Shown here: one piece after another, positions 36,445 through 47,543 of the stretch
How the letters are laid out: each line of letters opens with the position of its first letter
Position numbering within the stretch: position 1 is the first letter of the stretch
NCBI GenBank assembly: GCA_037903355.1
Contig: JBAJFE010000004.1
Location: forward strand, 5,998,001-6,062,000
Reading direction: 5' to 3'
Length of the DNA: 64,000 nt
Source: Trichuris trichiura
Taxonomy: Eukaryota > Nematoda > Enoplea > Trichinellida > Trichuridae
Translations under genes and position numbers: made by a program
The notes under the pieces: model-generated
The model's input: only the letters and a program-made list of their open reading frames with translations
Told to the model about the DNA's origin: nothing
The model's database searches: none

Positions 36445-37825
36445 GCAGAAATTTTTATGGAAAACTTTGAAAGACAAATGTTCAGAGCTATAGACAGACA
36501 CATAGCTCCACGCCTTTTTAAAAGATACGTAGACGACATCTTTGTCATTATAAAAGCTGGAAAAGAAGAACAATTTTTACAATTCCTCAACAACGTCCGT
36601 CCTAACCAAATAGTCTTCACAATGGAAAAAGAAGATAACAAAACTTTGCCCTTTCTAGACGCCTTAATTATTCGCTCAAGCGAAGGCCTTAAAACCAGAG
36701 TGTATAGAAAACCACGCACACAGATCAGTACCTCAATTTTTCATCACATCACCCACGATCAGTAATGCGTGGTATCCTCTCCGGAATGATAGACAGAGCA
36801 TTCAATTTATGCAGTCCCGAATATCTCCAGCCAGAAATTAACTACATTAGAAAAATCTTCTACAAAAACGGGTACCCTAAATCCTTTATCAACCAAGCGT
36901 TCAACCACAAGCTTCGCACACGCGAGTCTCCAAGGCAAAACACTCCGCACGACACTTGTCTGGTTATTCCTTATGTGCCAGGTTTAGGCGAAAAGATTGT
37001 CCAATTAGGAAAAAGATTAGGCTTCAGAGTCTTTTTCAAGAGTTCGCCCAACCTCAAGGCAATTCTCCGCACAGACAGAACTAAAATCCCCGCAAACAAA
37101 AAGACAGGATTAATATACGCGGTTGAATGTTCCTGCTCAGGGATTTATATTGGTGAAACGGGAAACACTCTAGAGCATAGATTTAACGAACACTTAAAAA
37201 AGCTCACAAGTTACAATAACGCGAAAGCCATATTCAACAATGGTACCAATCTAACCACACAACGAGGCAGACCAATTGTGGACCCAAAAATTACAATGGA
37301 AAAAGCCAAACAAGCCTCTGCCGTAGTGGAACACGCGACGCAATGCACACAACCACTCCAAACAAAAGTTTTATGTTACGAAAATAATTTACGGTTAAGA
37401 AGAATTAAAGAAGCACTATATATTAGGCATAATACGACTTACAACCGCGATCAAGGAGTGGACATAAGTGGGATTTGGACAAATATTGTGACGCGGTATA
37501 ATTGTTGCTCACTCAACAGATGAAAATACAAAAACCGGGAAAGAAGAAAAAACAAATAATTAGAACTAATAAAAATGGATCAAATTGAAATATATATGAA
37601 ACAAAGAAAGAAAAAGAAAAATGAATGCAATATGAAAAAACAGCGATTCAACAACAAAGAAGAATGTTCGAAACAACCAACGAAGACAATCTAGAAGCCA
37701 TACGGAACAAGAAAAAGAATTGCGCTGACAGACTCAAATGCGAAAACCTAGCAACGGAAAACTTTAAAAAATGCCCGCTTTAAAATCCTCGGAAACGATA
37801 GATGGCATTCGCTGCCAAAAATCAT

Positions 37826-37902
37826 ATTTACAACTTTAGACCGCTGATGACGGGTCTCGAATGACCCGAAAGCTCCGGAGTCTCTTTTATATACGTAAAC
37901 GG
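37826..37902 (+). ncRNA. hammerhead ribozyme motif at right PLE 3' end
   Basis: Core CTGATGA (37844-37850), stem II GGGTC..GACCC, GAAAGCTC (37868-37875). Stem I: CCG/CGG, then across an internal loop AGA/TCT, and further out TTTAC/GTAAA. Predicted cleavage is after 37875. This copy links the motif to an ORF-bearing PLE and anchors the interpretation of the ORF-less copies. Confidence 0.72.
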
Positions 37903-37949
37903 GAACCGATCCGTAATAAAGTTTTTTCATTCTGGTTACAAATTGTTTT

Positions 37950-38820
37950 AAATAACTTCGATGCGTGTAATCAAGGGTCCAAATCGAATAAAGTAGTCAT
38001 TCTTTGAAATGTCAAATGTATGAAGCAAGTAATCTGGCCAGAACAGTGATTCTTAGAGTGGGTGATACAGGCTGAGTGTTGCTCACGACCGCAGATGTTT
38101 GACCATGGTCTATTCAGCATTAAAAGGCTAGTGGACCTTGCAATAAGAGACCCTCGTGATCGGATTAACGCTTCAGGGTCTCCATCAGACCCTATGGAAT
38201 TAAAGATTGATTGCCTACTACCAAAAACAGCTGAAAAAACACTTTGAACAAGAACTTCACAGGAAATCAGAAACCAACATCGGCCGGCACCTACTGCATG
38301 AACTAGTTGAAGTGAACCAAGTTTCTCGGTCGTGAAAGGCCAACAAAACAACAATCTATGCTGCATAGCACAGTTAATGTGTAACTGCGTAATTAATATT
38401 AAAACCCATCGCTCAAGGTTACTTAAGGTCTCCAGAGAGTAGCTTGAAAGATAACTTCGGAAAGCTCTTTGTTCTTTTTTCTTAGCTGCACGATGAGAGC
38501 AATCGTAAATGAGCAGAAATTCATGCAGCCTATGTATTATTGAAAATGCGTCTTAAAAGCACTGCGAGCAGTGTCGAAACGCTTACTATTAATAATTAGG
38601 TAGAAGTGACCCCACAGAAAACGATGAACGTAAATGATCTAAACTTGTGGCAGTTGTCGAATTTACATGGTGAAAGGTGTCATTCGGTCAAGTGACACTT
38701 CGTTCCGCCTTGTTGAAGAAAAGAAAAGACAGAAGGACCTGGTCCAACTGCTCTTTGCATGTACCATTTAAAAGCATGTGTTACACGAAGCGACACGAGA
38801 TAAGTTTAAGCTAATTTGAC
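37950..38820. other. intergenic, no gene seen
   Basis: Upstream of the galaxin-like gene. The minus frame at 38366-37971 has no recognisable domain and overlaps a plus-strand frame. Confidence 0.35.
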
Positions 38821-38824
38821 AAAA

Positions 38825-39249
38825 ATGAACTTGCAGCTTTTCGTCTTTACAGGTAGGATTACATTCGTAAAATCCAAAAATACCGATATTCGCAAAGTTC
38901 ACTTACAGCAGCATTCAGTTTATACGAAGCTTTCACTGAGAGCTTATGTGGCAATATTTTCTACGATAATTCCTATTGGATTTGCTGTCAAAATGGAGAG
39001 CTTTGTCCAAAGGATGGCACACGCCTATGTTGCGGACGTTTCTGTTATAATCAATCTGTGGGAATATGTTGTGATGACCGTGTAAGAGACAAATGCCATT
39101 CAGAATACGCTGCGTGTTGTGGCCACAAATGCTATCGAACTGATACGCAAATGTGTTGCAATTCGAAGATCGTACGGCGATGTGCAGGTGAACAGAGTGT
39201 TTGTTGCGGTGAGGCTTGCTTCCATGCGTTAGCCAGCCCCTGCACTTGA
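38825..39249 (+). CDS. small secreted galaxin-like Cys-rich protein
   Basis: Exons 38825-38852 and 38909-39249 (56-bp GT..AG intron, phase 1) give 122 residues. The intron splits a clear signal peptide (M-N-L-Q-L-F-V-F-T-A-A-F-S-L). The mature part is about one-fifth Cys, arranged in repeats of C-C-G-x-x-C-Y .. C-C: R-L-C-C-G-R-F-C-Y, G-I-C-C, A-C-C-G-H-K-C-Y, M-C-C, V-C-C-G-E-A-C-F. This is the di-Cys spacing of galaxin-type repeats known from secreted matrix proteins. An extracellular or cuticle/matrix role is inferred, and enzymatic motifs are absent. The choice of ATG rests on the signal peptide and phase agreement. Confidence 0.75.
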
Positions 39250-39254
39250 AACAG

Positions 39255-41540
39255 AATTTCTGGTTGATTTTCAAACTGTCGTTTAATGTTATCATAAAAT
39301 AGTTTCACCGTGACTTAAACCGTTCAATGCGAAGATTCAGTTGCGGCAAAGATCGTTTACTCTTTGGAAAGATATCAGCAGGTTTAATTCAGAAAATTTT
39401 AAACGTTGGACTGGTCATTTAATATGAACGGTAGAATTTACAAAGTCAGCGCGAACTTTACGCTTACAGCTTGCCTTCCCTTAAGGGAAGCCGAAGGCGG
39501 AAGGACATAGACTCTGTTTAACAGCGAACTCATATGTTGCAAGGATAGCAACGTATTAACGAACGTAAATGCATTGAAGTTAAGCGTAAGCGGCTTAGCA
39601 ATAGATTTGCATGCTCAGAGAACGAAATATTAATATCGCTTAAAGTGGACTCTCACTGTACGTTTCTAATAAAACCTGCTGCTGCTCCTATTAGGATTCA
39701 TGAAATATAGGATCTTTCTTAAAGGATATGTGCTTTTATATTTAAAGCGCACTGCTTAAATTAATCCTGCTTATTCTGCAAAGAATTTTGGAGCTCTCAG
39801 GCATGTCTAATTCTAAACGCAGCAAATGAAAAAACAGCGCGAAAACGAAAAGCTGTAAACCGTTGCTTTTCAAACTTTTCCTCTCCAACGGCACATGTAC
39901 CTTTTCAGCTCTTTCCAGGTGCCGCAAGCTGTTTCGCCACTGCCGTTTGATCACGCATATTACCTAGTCAGTCCAACACAGACTCCTTGAGAGTCCAAAG
40001 CGCAAATTCTACCAAGTATACCATTTCAGATTTATTGGATCTTCAGCGCCGACTGACGCTAAACCGACCACGGGAAAGCATCTACAGTGGTGTGCAACTC
40101 CCTACTCCTCAGGATTCCTCTTCCCTATCCTCATTTCCTCGGCGATAGGAAATTGCTGCGCTGAGGCGTCTGGAGCTGCAATTCCGCGCAGGAGGAAGTG
40201 ACAGAACAAAAATGAACACTCATTTTATTCGACCGGAATGCTAAGGAACGTTCCCGGGCTAAAAACTAAATAAATAATGCGACTCAACCGTTCGTCTAAT
40301 CCTGACAGGGATCAGGTCACATTTAATGGCGAGTCAAGGAACACGGCTACCACGTCTGAACCGGAACCGCCTTTTATGGTTGTTTTCGTCGGCGACTGCA
40401 AGGAGCAGGCGACTTCCTAGTCGCACGTTAGCATATTTATCATAAGCGTAAACTTGGAACAAGAGCACTGTTTGCGCATAGGGACTATGAGCATCATTTT
40501 ACTTGCCGCTTGCCGCAACTTTTTCGGTATTTTCTTGAACATCCCAGTGTTCGATGACTGATGATACCACGGAACATAGCAGCAATGATTACAAACGCAC
40601 AAAAAGATGCTGCCACACAACAAAATCGTAATCCGTACGAATGTCAAAGGCGCAGTCCATCCATACCATATCCTTCACGCCTGCATACGCGACCGTATGC
40701 ATTACGAACTACTGATCGTCCTGTTTGGAATGTTGAAAGCTGCGGTTGAAATTGGGGACGTTATTCACTTGTTTTGGGTGCATATTTTAAAAGCTGTATC
40801 ATTATGGTTCGAAATCTTTTTCTCTTTGTTTGTTAGCGTAAAACTGAATGAGGAATCGAGCAGTTACTTTCTCAGATTGCTTGTTTGCATGCTCCTAAAA
40901 ATTTTAATTGCAGTTTTTTAAACGTTTGCCTAATAAAGGCACTGAATTTTGCGGTGAGAAACATTTGCTTAAAAAGCTGGGCTTCGTTTTCTAATTTTTA
41001 TTCTGTTATGCAGTTTGACCATTATTTAAAATGATTATCTTCCTGTTAGTATTTTTTGAGAAGCCTACAATAGTAAATTCGGCCAACACTACAGCAGTTG
41101 CACATCTGTTTTTGACTTTTTTGAAACGACCTAGCTTTCTCATTGGACGATCATATGAAAGCGCGGCGAAACCTTTAGGAATACAGTAACAGTAACACTT
41201 AACAGCAATTTGCCCTGCCCTCAAAAATATTTCAATGTGAGGACGGATACAGAACAAATGAGTTGATAAAAATCCGGCTTTGCTTTCGCAGTATTTTTGC
41301 AGTGACTCGAGCGAGCATACTCGAATACGCGTAGAGCAGTTTTTACTTCATTTGTGTAACTTCAGTTTATCTGACTTAACAGAATAGTTGCCGTGTTCGC
41401 ACCTGGAAGTTTATTCAGCGATCAGTTGTCACCCTTTCTTGATTTTTGTTATGCCTTATTGATAAATACGGCTCCATTTTAATGAACGATCTTTGTGACA
41501 GAGAAAACTCTGTACGTTTTAACTTTGTAAAGTTCTTTTC
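39255..41540. other. intergenic, no supportable gene
   Basis: Short frames on both strands. A minus frame at 40647-40417 starts with a hydrophobic stretch and has several Cys, but its reading is opposed by plus frames at 40561-40921 and no splice partners were found. Confidence 0.4.
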
Positions 41541-41559
41541 AGGTGGTGAGTTTAGTTCA

Positions 41560-42377
41560 ATGAAGGCGGTTACTTTTGGCGCACGATCGTACGTAAAGTC
41601 TGGTATGCAATTTTTGACTTTTTGGTTAATTGGAGCGTTACGTGCTTATGTTGTCTTTCGTTTTCAGGCTTCTCAGTTTTATCGTCCATTAACTTTCTAC
41701 TCCGAAAAGCAGTAGCGAACGAACATAACCCAGAGTTCGTTTGCCAGCAAATATCTGCTGGAAGGATGATTGAAAAATCGCGCGACTTTGAAACTCTACC
41801 ATTTGTACCAAAGAAATTTGAGGTACCTTCTCCTCCGATGTCGTTACCAATAGTCGGTCCTCCGAGAACTTTTATTGATATTTTGGTTCCTTGCTTTGGC
41901 GGAGCAGAGATTCCAGCATTAACGCCTTCTCCAGTCGAGTCGCACTACAAACAGTACGCACACAGAATGATTCGTATTCGACGTAGAAAAATTAAGAAGC
42001 ATTGGAGAATGAAGCGATTTCGTAAGCGACGAGCCGTTTATTTGCGTGTTCATGCAGAAAAGAAGCAGAAGGCTGAAAAATTCTTTCTCGCGAAGATTAA
42101 CACCATTCTTCATGAAGGGCTTCAATTCAATGCCGAACAGTACGTGCGCAATGTGATAGAAAGGGCAAAGTGGAAGCCAAATGAGGAACGGTTGCCGAAT
42201 GGTCGCATAAGACTTCCTCACTGGACATCTTTAATCAGCATTGAAGAACTTTACGGTGTCAAACAAAGCGATTACATTGACAAAAGGTCTTGCATAGCAT
42301 CGCCAGAAGAATGGTCGGAGATATTGAAACTGAAATGTAAATATCAGGATACTTTTGGAAAGTTGGTAAAAAAATGA
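41560..42377 (+). CDS. AURKAIP1: mitochondrial small ribosomal subunit protein mS38 (AURKAIP1 family)
   Basis: Exons 41560-41602 and 41668-42377 (65-bp intron, phase 1) give 250 residues. The diagnostic block lies near residue 125-165: H-R-M-I-R-I-R-R-R-K-I-K-K-H followed by R-M-K-R-F-R-K-R, the basic C-terminal domain shared by AURKAIP1 and fungal COX24 and found in the mitoribosomal small subunit. The C-terminal extension of about 80 residues after it is longer than in vertebrates. The N-terminus is basic and hydroxylated (M-K-A-V-T-F-G-A-R-S), fitting a mitochondrial presequence. An AG acceptor (41541-41542) 17 bases before the ATG may be a trans-splice site. Chosen start: the only one giving a phase-consistent join. 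Confidence 0.85.
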
Positions 42378-42863
42378 AGTGTAATCTCGCCGTTGTTATC
42401 GTTTGCTTTGTGTTCCCAAAGCATTTAAATAGGGTTAAGATTTGGTAGACAGGTTGTTCGGTGTCTGAAGATCCTTCTCGATAATCATCCTATTTGTGCG
42501 ATCACAACGGTATAAAAATAGTCCTAAAGCGTTCATGATTCTACTCCGTAAAGGTGCCTTCGTTGTTGACGTTCACCTGCCCAAGCAAAGCAGGTGCTCT
42601 ATCTCCTGCAGAACACTACAAAGCAATGTATTGCAGTTGATAAAGAATCGTTTGTCCGCAAGGTGAGAATAAGTTCAACTGCTTGTCGCTTTAAGGTTCT
42701 ATGGGGAAGCATGTAACTTTAATTCGGGAAACGTAGTAATGAACAAAGGCAACACAATGTGATTGAATATCAAATGGTACTTGACTCAAAGCCAACATTA
42801 TGCAACTCATTAAGCAATAGTGCGCGTTTTCCGCTAAGCGGATGGAACCGAACATTCGTTTCA

Positions 42864-44018
42864 CTAATACTGTCTCATGTGATAGATCGGTGGGAAATGT
42901 GCATCTTGGTGGTGGAACAAGTGTCCTTGCAGTTGACCAGAGCAAGAAGGAATCATGTATACCGGACGGCAATTAGATGTTGACGCATCAAAGAACCAGT
43001 AACTTGGACACTCGCTCACTGATGCCTTGCCACCCGGAATACAAATGAAGTACTTCTGAGTGCATTGTCCAACTGCGTATATCTGCCCAACTTGTCCCCG
43101 TTGGGCACAAAAAGCGTTCAGTTTTTCTGTAATAGCAGCCAGAATAATGTTGAAAAAGAAAAAGACAGCCCACCTTGGAAGCAGTTAGATGGGCAAACTT
43201 CCGACTGTTGTAACAAGGACGCTTCGCAATTTTTACCACCTGGGTCTGGTAGTCTGGAAACCTTTCTTGATCTATACCTTAACAATTTATAGCATGGACC
43301 CTGACATGGAGTCCATTGTTCCCATTGGTCATATTTGCAGTCTGAAGGCAGTATGTTTACGTGGTTATTACATATTTTGTAAAACTGGACATACCCTTTG
43401 GCTTACCAGTCCCGTTTGGCATCACATTCAGGCACTCGCGGACTTCCACATCATCGGGACAAGTCGCATTTGCACCAGGAAGTTGAGTCAAGAAAGAAAC
43501 AACCGTACGATTTCTTTTCTGCGTAAGAGTTCCAGCAGTTTCACAAGAGGACCATTGAGACCACTGTGATGTTGGCTGACAGTCTGAATAAATGGATTTA
43601 GGTTTTGAAAGCTAATTTGTGTTTTACCGTATGCGCACGGTTCTACGTTGCAACTGATCTCCACTACTGTTGTGTTGCACTGGACAACTGAGGCTCCGGA
43701 GTTCCAGCTGATCGCAGGTCGAATAATTTGACGGATAAGAGAGCTGGTTCCTCCTCCACATGGACTGTTGCATACGCTATAGGGGAATAAGTCAGTCTCA
43801 ATGCAATCTAAATTTTGCTCGCATCGGGTGAATAAAGCAATCTTCCTCACTGTTACCTATAGGGCATGGTATAAATGGACAAGATGCTGTTTCATTCCGT
43901 ACAGCAACAGGTGTTTCTGTGCCGTTTACGCTGAACAGTTCACGAAATCGTGTACCATTGCCACATGACTCACTGCAAGGTGACCAACCGGTCCATATCT
44001 GTATGGTATCCTGAGCTT
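42864..44018 (-). CDS. thrombospondin type-1 repeat + chitin-binding protein, 3' part
   Basis: Minus exons 44018-43857, 43807-43628, 43583-43407, 43341-43174 and 43126-42864, all joined in phase 1. Each of the first four exons encodes one thrombospondin type-1 repeat: W-T-G-W-S-P-C-S-E-S-C-G-N-G; Y-S-V-C-N-S-P-C-G-G-G (lacks the Trp layer); W-S-Q-W-S-S-C; W-E-Q-W-T-P-C-Q-G-P-C. The last exon encodes a six-Cys peritrophin-A type chitin-binding domain (F-C-A-Q-R .. Y-F-I-C-I-P-G .. C-P .. F-D-A-S-T-S-N-C) and ends at a TAG. An extracellular, chitin/glycan-binding protein is expected. Introns are 44-65 bp. The 5' end is missing: a Cys-bearing frame at 44290-44108 could be another repeat but could not be spliced in phase. 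Confidence 0.85.
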
Positions 44019-44029
44019 CTGCAAGAAAA

Positions 44030-44450
44030 CATTCAGTATAAATTTTGGTGCAGAAATGGCTGATAACCCTCTATTGTATTAGTGGCAAAAGGTAGTGCAA
44101 ATTGACCTTATGCGCAGCAACTTTGAGTTTTGCACTGGGTTTCAAAATTAGTTGTTTGACAGTCATCAGGTAAGTTACATAAGATGAAGGGTGTTTTGTT
44201 TCGCTTATATGTTAAGTATTTCACTCTTAACCTGTCCCGCAGAGTGCTTCTCGCGGTTAAATAAAATGTACTGCCTGCTGGATTGTGCATACCGAACGCT
44301 GAAATTCCAGTCGTTTAAAACGTTGAAGTACCCTTCAGTACAAGAAGTGTAAGGGAATGTTGCAGGCATTAATAAGGGAAATATGAAAAGTCGAGCTCCT
44401 CCAATACGTGCAAAAGAGAAGCTCATGCTCAATTTGCAGACTTTATTCTA
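44030..44450 (-). other. possible upstream exons of the thrombospondin-repeat gene
   Basis: The frame at 44290-44108 contains C-N-L-P-D-D-C .. T-Q-C-K-T-Q-S-C, resembling the C-terminal Cys pattern of a type-1 repeat, and an acceptor-like TTTCAG precedes it. In the phase needed for the next exon a TAA intervenes, so the model is unresolved. Confidence 0.35.
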
Positions 44451-45019
44451 TGACAAAACCGTAAAACGATAATCATATTGATTTTGTATACAGCTCATTT
44501 CTAGAGTTTTAAAACTTTGAGTCAGTTTTGTTAGCTTTCCTGACAGCGTTCACCTAATTGAATAAGAAGCAGCTCTGATTAGTTACCGAATTTAGCGCGA
44601 TAAGAGACAATAGCAGAGCTACTAATTTTTTAAGGTTTATGTTAAATCGGTTAAATTAAAAGCCATGCGGAAACAAATGATGCTGCAAAACCGAAGACGA
44701 CTGTGGTGTAAACTGATTTCAATTCGACAATTACCAAAAGTCATTATTTTGGAAAAAGTTCCTTCCACAGATGTGCACAAGCTGAGTGTTTTCGTAGAAG
44801 GACTCCTTTGGCGAGACACATGAAAGCAGTAATTCAAATGATATCTGAGGTAATTATGCATTCGTAAGTAATGATGAACCATATGAACTCATAACTCATA
44901 AGGTTCATCAATGCAGGATGTTTTATAAAGGAAACTGGTTTCGCTGATTAAAGCCTTACACGGTTTTCCCCGTTTGGTCTCGTAGTGATTAAGTGTACGT
45001 AATCTAAACTACTGCGCCG

Positions 45020-45150
45020 CTAACGGATGGATGAGCGATTATTTAAAACAGTTCTTTCCCTAATAATGTTTCATCCGTCTTTTGGCAGAGCAGTTGTTTA
45101 GTTTACGCATAATCGCTATGAGACGTGGAAGACCGTCAGTCATTCATTAG
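45020..45150. repeat. degenerate palindromic copy of family B
   Basis: Left arm GCTAACGGATGGATGAGCG (about 45018-45036) and right arm CATCCGTCTTTTGGCAGAGC then AGTTGTTTAGTTTACGCAT (about 45069-45110) are inverted relative to each other. The copy is diverged, and no target duplication was found by eye. Confidence 0.5.
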
Positions 45151-45984
45151 AGTGATAACCCAATCAAAAGCTGCGCGCGGTCTGCTCCCTGCTTCCAATA
45201 ATACAAAGCTACGAATGACTTACTTCCAACAGCTATTATTTGTATCAGAATGGTGAAAATGAACCACCGGTGATCCATCGGGATGCAACAAGTTCTTCAG
45301 TCGACGCTGAAGTCTCCAAGATGGAATCTGCTCTTAAGCAGCTAATAGTCGTCGGCTGGTGGTAATGGCACCCCAGTGACGGACTAGCCAACTTCCTTTC
45401 GTTGAAAACAGAAGGAAACTGCACGCTTTTCGCAAACGCTGCCCTCAACAATTGCCTATCCACTGTTCAGTCATAATTCGATAGGGCAAATGTTTACTTT
45501 GCATTCCCGATGATGTATGAATCATTTGAAGGTAGTATAATTTGCATGGAAGATGGCTTTTTCTTACGAGGTCAATCTGCTGAGTGGAGCAAGCGTGAGG
45601 GTTATCACTAGGGGCAAAATGACTGCTTAATGGAGCGAACTTAGTGGCTATCATTACGCGTTAGAAGCTACCAGAACTCAGGCAGGAATAACCGTAGCTA
45701 AACACTGCAGCAGATCATCTACTTACTGTGCTTCACAGAATGGCACAAGGCATAAACTGACTTCATCGTGTTTGCAAACTTCATTCTTGTAAATGGAAAC
45801 TGTCCATACGGTACGAAGTTAAGAACACCCGCTAAGAAAAACTGTTTTTGTAGATCATGCTAATGAACACCAGTATGTTCTGAGTCTTCTTGACTTTTCT
45901 GCACAAATTGTTACTAATAATAGTACAAACGAGAATTCTTTGCAACTTGACTTTTATTTACGGCGGTGACCGTGAAAAAAAATT

Positions 45985-46040
45985 GTTTTAAGCCCAGAGC
46001 TTCCAGATTCTGACCGCGATCCGTCTTTAGCGGTTACAAC
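45985..46040 (-). ncRNA. decayed hammerhead-like motif (family A)
   Basis: Minus strand: CTAAAGA (46030-46024) in place of CTGANGA, a weak stem II and GGAAGCTC in place of GAAAGCTC. CCG before and the surrounding order match family A. Presumably inactive. Confidence 0.45.
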
Positions 46041-46724
46041 ACGAGAGGAAGTGTTCCGAGTCTAGCGCCGTTCTCCATGCAGCCGAACGTTGAGTAAATC
46101 TCAATCCAACCGAGGTATAATTTATCCATGCTCTAAAATGGAATTAGCTACCGATAAACTTGAGAATCTTTTAAGAGCTTGTCGTAATGCGACGAATTTT
46201 GATGAGGAAGCTTGGAACTGTTATCGCTTTGTCAGAAAACAAATCTTTTTAGCAGAAGTTAATGAAGAAAGAAAATTAGACTGAACGCCAGACCGCAAGC
46301 GTGAACATTTTAGAAAATTGGATCGAACGGCAGCAAATTATATATTCGAAAACTAACTTCATCCCTGGGCAAAGTATTACGAGCGAATTATGTAATGCGA
46401 ACAGCGTTTCTCTGCAGCCGTAGTCGTTTAACTATAGCCTATTACCGTGGCTATTCACCATTATACGTGGGACCGTCCAGTAGAAGTTCATCAATGTCGG
46501 CTAGACTTGCGCATACAACGGATTAAGCAGAGCAGGACAACCGGACCCTACCGTCTCCAGCGTTTCATTCCATTCCAGGGCTCCGCTAACTTTTCGACGC
46601 CGTTGCTGTGCCTTCTTCATTCCCATCTATTGGAGTTCCAGTGTCGCAGTAACTCAGTGAAGAGAGTAGCACAACAGAGCAACTCACACGAACATTCTAG
46701 TTTCATGTATAACATAGTCTGATT

Positions 46725-46972
46725 TTCATATACGGAATGTATATCCCGTTGATAAACTCTTAATTTTCAGGAGCCTTCGGCTCAATCGTGACCTGTCTTC
46801 AGCAGTCTTAAATTATAAATATTTGTAATTTAAGACTGCTGAAGACGGGTCACGATTGACCCGAAAGCTGTAGACAATTAAAAGTTTATCAGCGGGACAT
46901 ACGTGGCGCATAAGAAACAGTTTAACATGAAAATTCACAGTTTTGTACCAAGAAGTTACAATATAGTCTGAT
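46725..46972. mobile_element. palindromic PLE-derived insertion
   Basis: Bounded by the 11-bp duplication ATAGTCTGATT (46714-46724 and 46973-46983). Inverted arms carry outward hammerhead cores (minus 46802-46796, plus 46839-46845). Here the right arm is the complete one, ending ACCAAGAAGTTACA like the full arms at 13 and 36 kb, and the left is truncated, the reverse of those copies. The left motif has GAAGG in place of GAAA and the right one has GCTG in place of GCTH, so both ribozymes are probably dead. Confidence 0.78.
46832..46885 (+). ncRNA. hammerhead-like motif, cleavage site mutated
   Basis: Core CTGAAGA (46839-46845), stem II GGGTC..GACCC, GAAAGCTG (46863-46870). G at the cleavage position is normally not tolerated in hammerheads. 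Stem I pairing (CTG with TAG) includes a wobble. Confidence 0.55.
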
Positions 46973-47543
46973 TATACTAATTAATTGCCACAGGTTGCAG
47001 TAGTACGGATAATTGAAAATTCATACGTTATGGTAACCTGTCCCTACCGCCGGTTTTTTATCCTTAAATTTACATATTGTCAACGCTGTTTCTTAATGAT
47101 ACCTTAGAATAGTACGAATTGTTAAGCCGAGTTGTTCATGAGCGTAACTTTAAACTTTTTGTTTGTTGACGTGCCATTCTTCTCATTAATATAAAAGTGA
47201 GATTTGTTTTCTTTTAATTTCGAAAGTTCTCTCAGAGATTAGCACTAGCCATTGGCGGTTTAGACAAGTGGCAAATGTATTAGTATCGTGTTTCCTAATC
47301 TTAATATAGTGATGCTTTTTTAGGCCACTTCATTTCAGGTTGAAGTCATCTAGGAAAACTGCAATGGCATGATAGGTTCCTGACCAAAAAGCCTATTTCT
47401 TAGTGGCGAAGATGTACAACTAGACTTAAGGAGAGAAAGGGAAGAGTTTTTGATTCCGTCGTTAGCCTTGAAACCGTTTGAACAATATTTAAACAACGCA
47501 AACTGCGCATATTTCAATTATTCAATTCTTTAAAGCTAAGATG

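Larger units (their letters stand above)
36127..37523 (+). pseudogene. PLE reverse transcriptase + GIY-YIG endonuclease (right unit)
   Basis: Begins mid-domain at the G-x-P-L-S-P-V-L-A-E motif, is interrupted by the nested insertion 36166-36444, resumes at 36457 with M-E-N-F-E-R-Q, and carries Y-V-D-D-I-F-V-I. A one-base deletion near 36711 (CCACGC where the left unit has CCCACGC) shifts the frame. The continuation 36765-37523 encodes the rest of the thumb and the whole GIY-YIG domain ending at the same stop as the left unit. Apart from these lesions the two units are almost identical in protein sequence, so they are recent and probably arose in one event. Confidence 0.92.
34047..37931. mobile_element. 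Penelope-like element, head-to-head inverted dimer
   Basis: One insertion of about 3.9 kb bounded by a 14-bp target duplication CTGGTTACAAATTG (34033-34046 and 37932-37945). The left unit is on the minus strand (36126 to 34047) and the right unit on the plus strand (36127 to 37931), with their 5' sides joined at about 36126. Both units are 5'-truncated, the right one more so (it begins inside the reverse transcriptase). Both end outward in a hammerhead-containing 3' region. The left 3' end runs about 38 bases further than the right. The 279-bp palindrome at 36166-36444 inserted later into the right unit. PLEs are retroelements related to telomerase. Confidence 0.9.

Noticed and set aside
40417..40647. 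Minus-strand 76-codon frame with hydrophobic start and several Cys
   Set aside because: Could be a small secreted protein, but Cys spacing matches nothing, plus-strand frames overlap it and there are no splice or regulatory signals.
46090..46284. Plus frame of 64 codons next to a decayed hammerhead motif
   Set aside because: No PLE or host domain; no splice partner.
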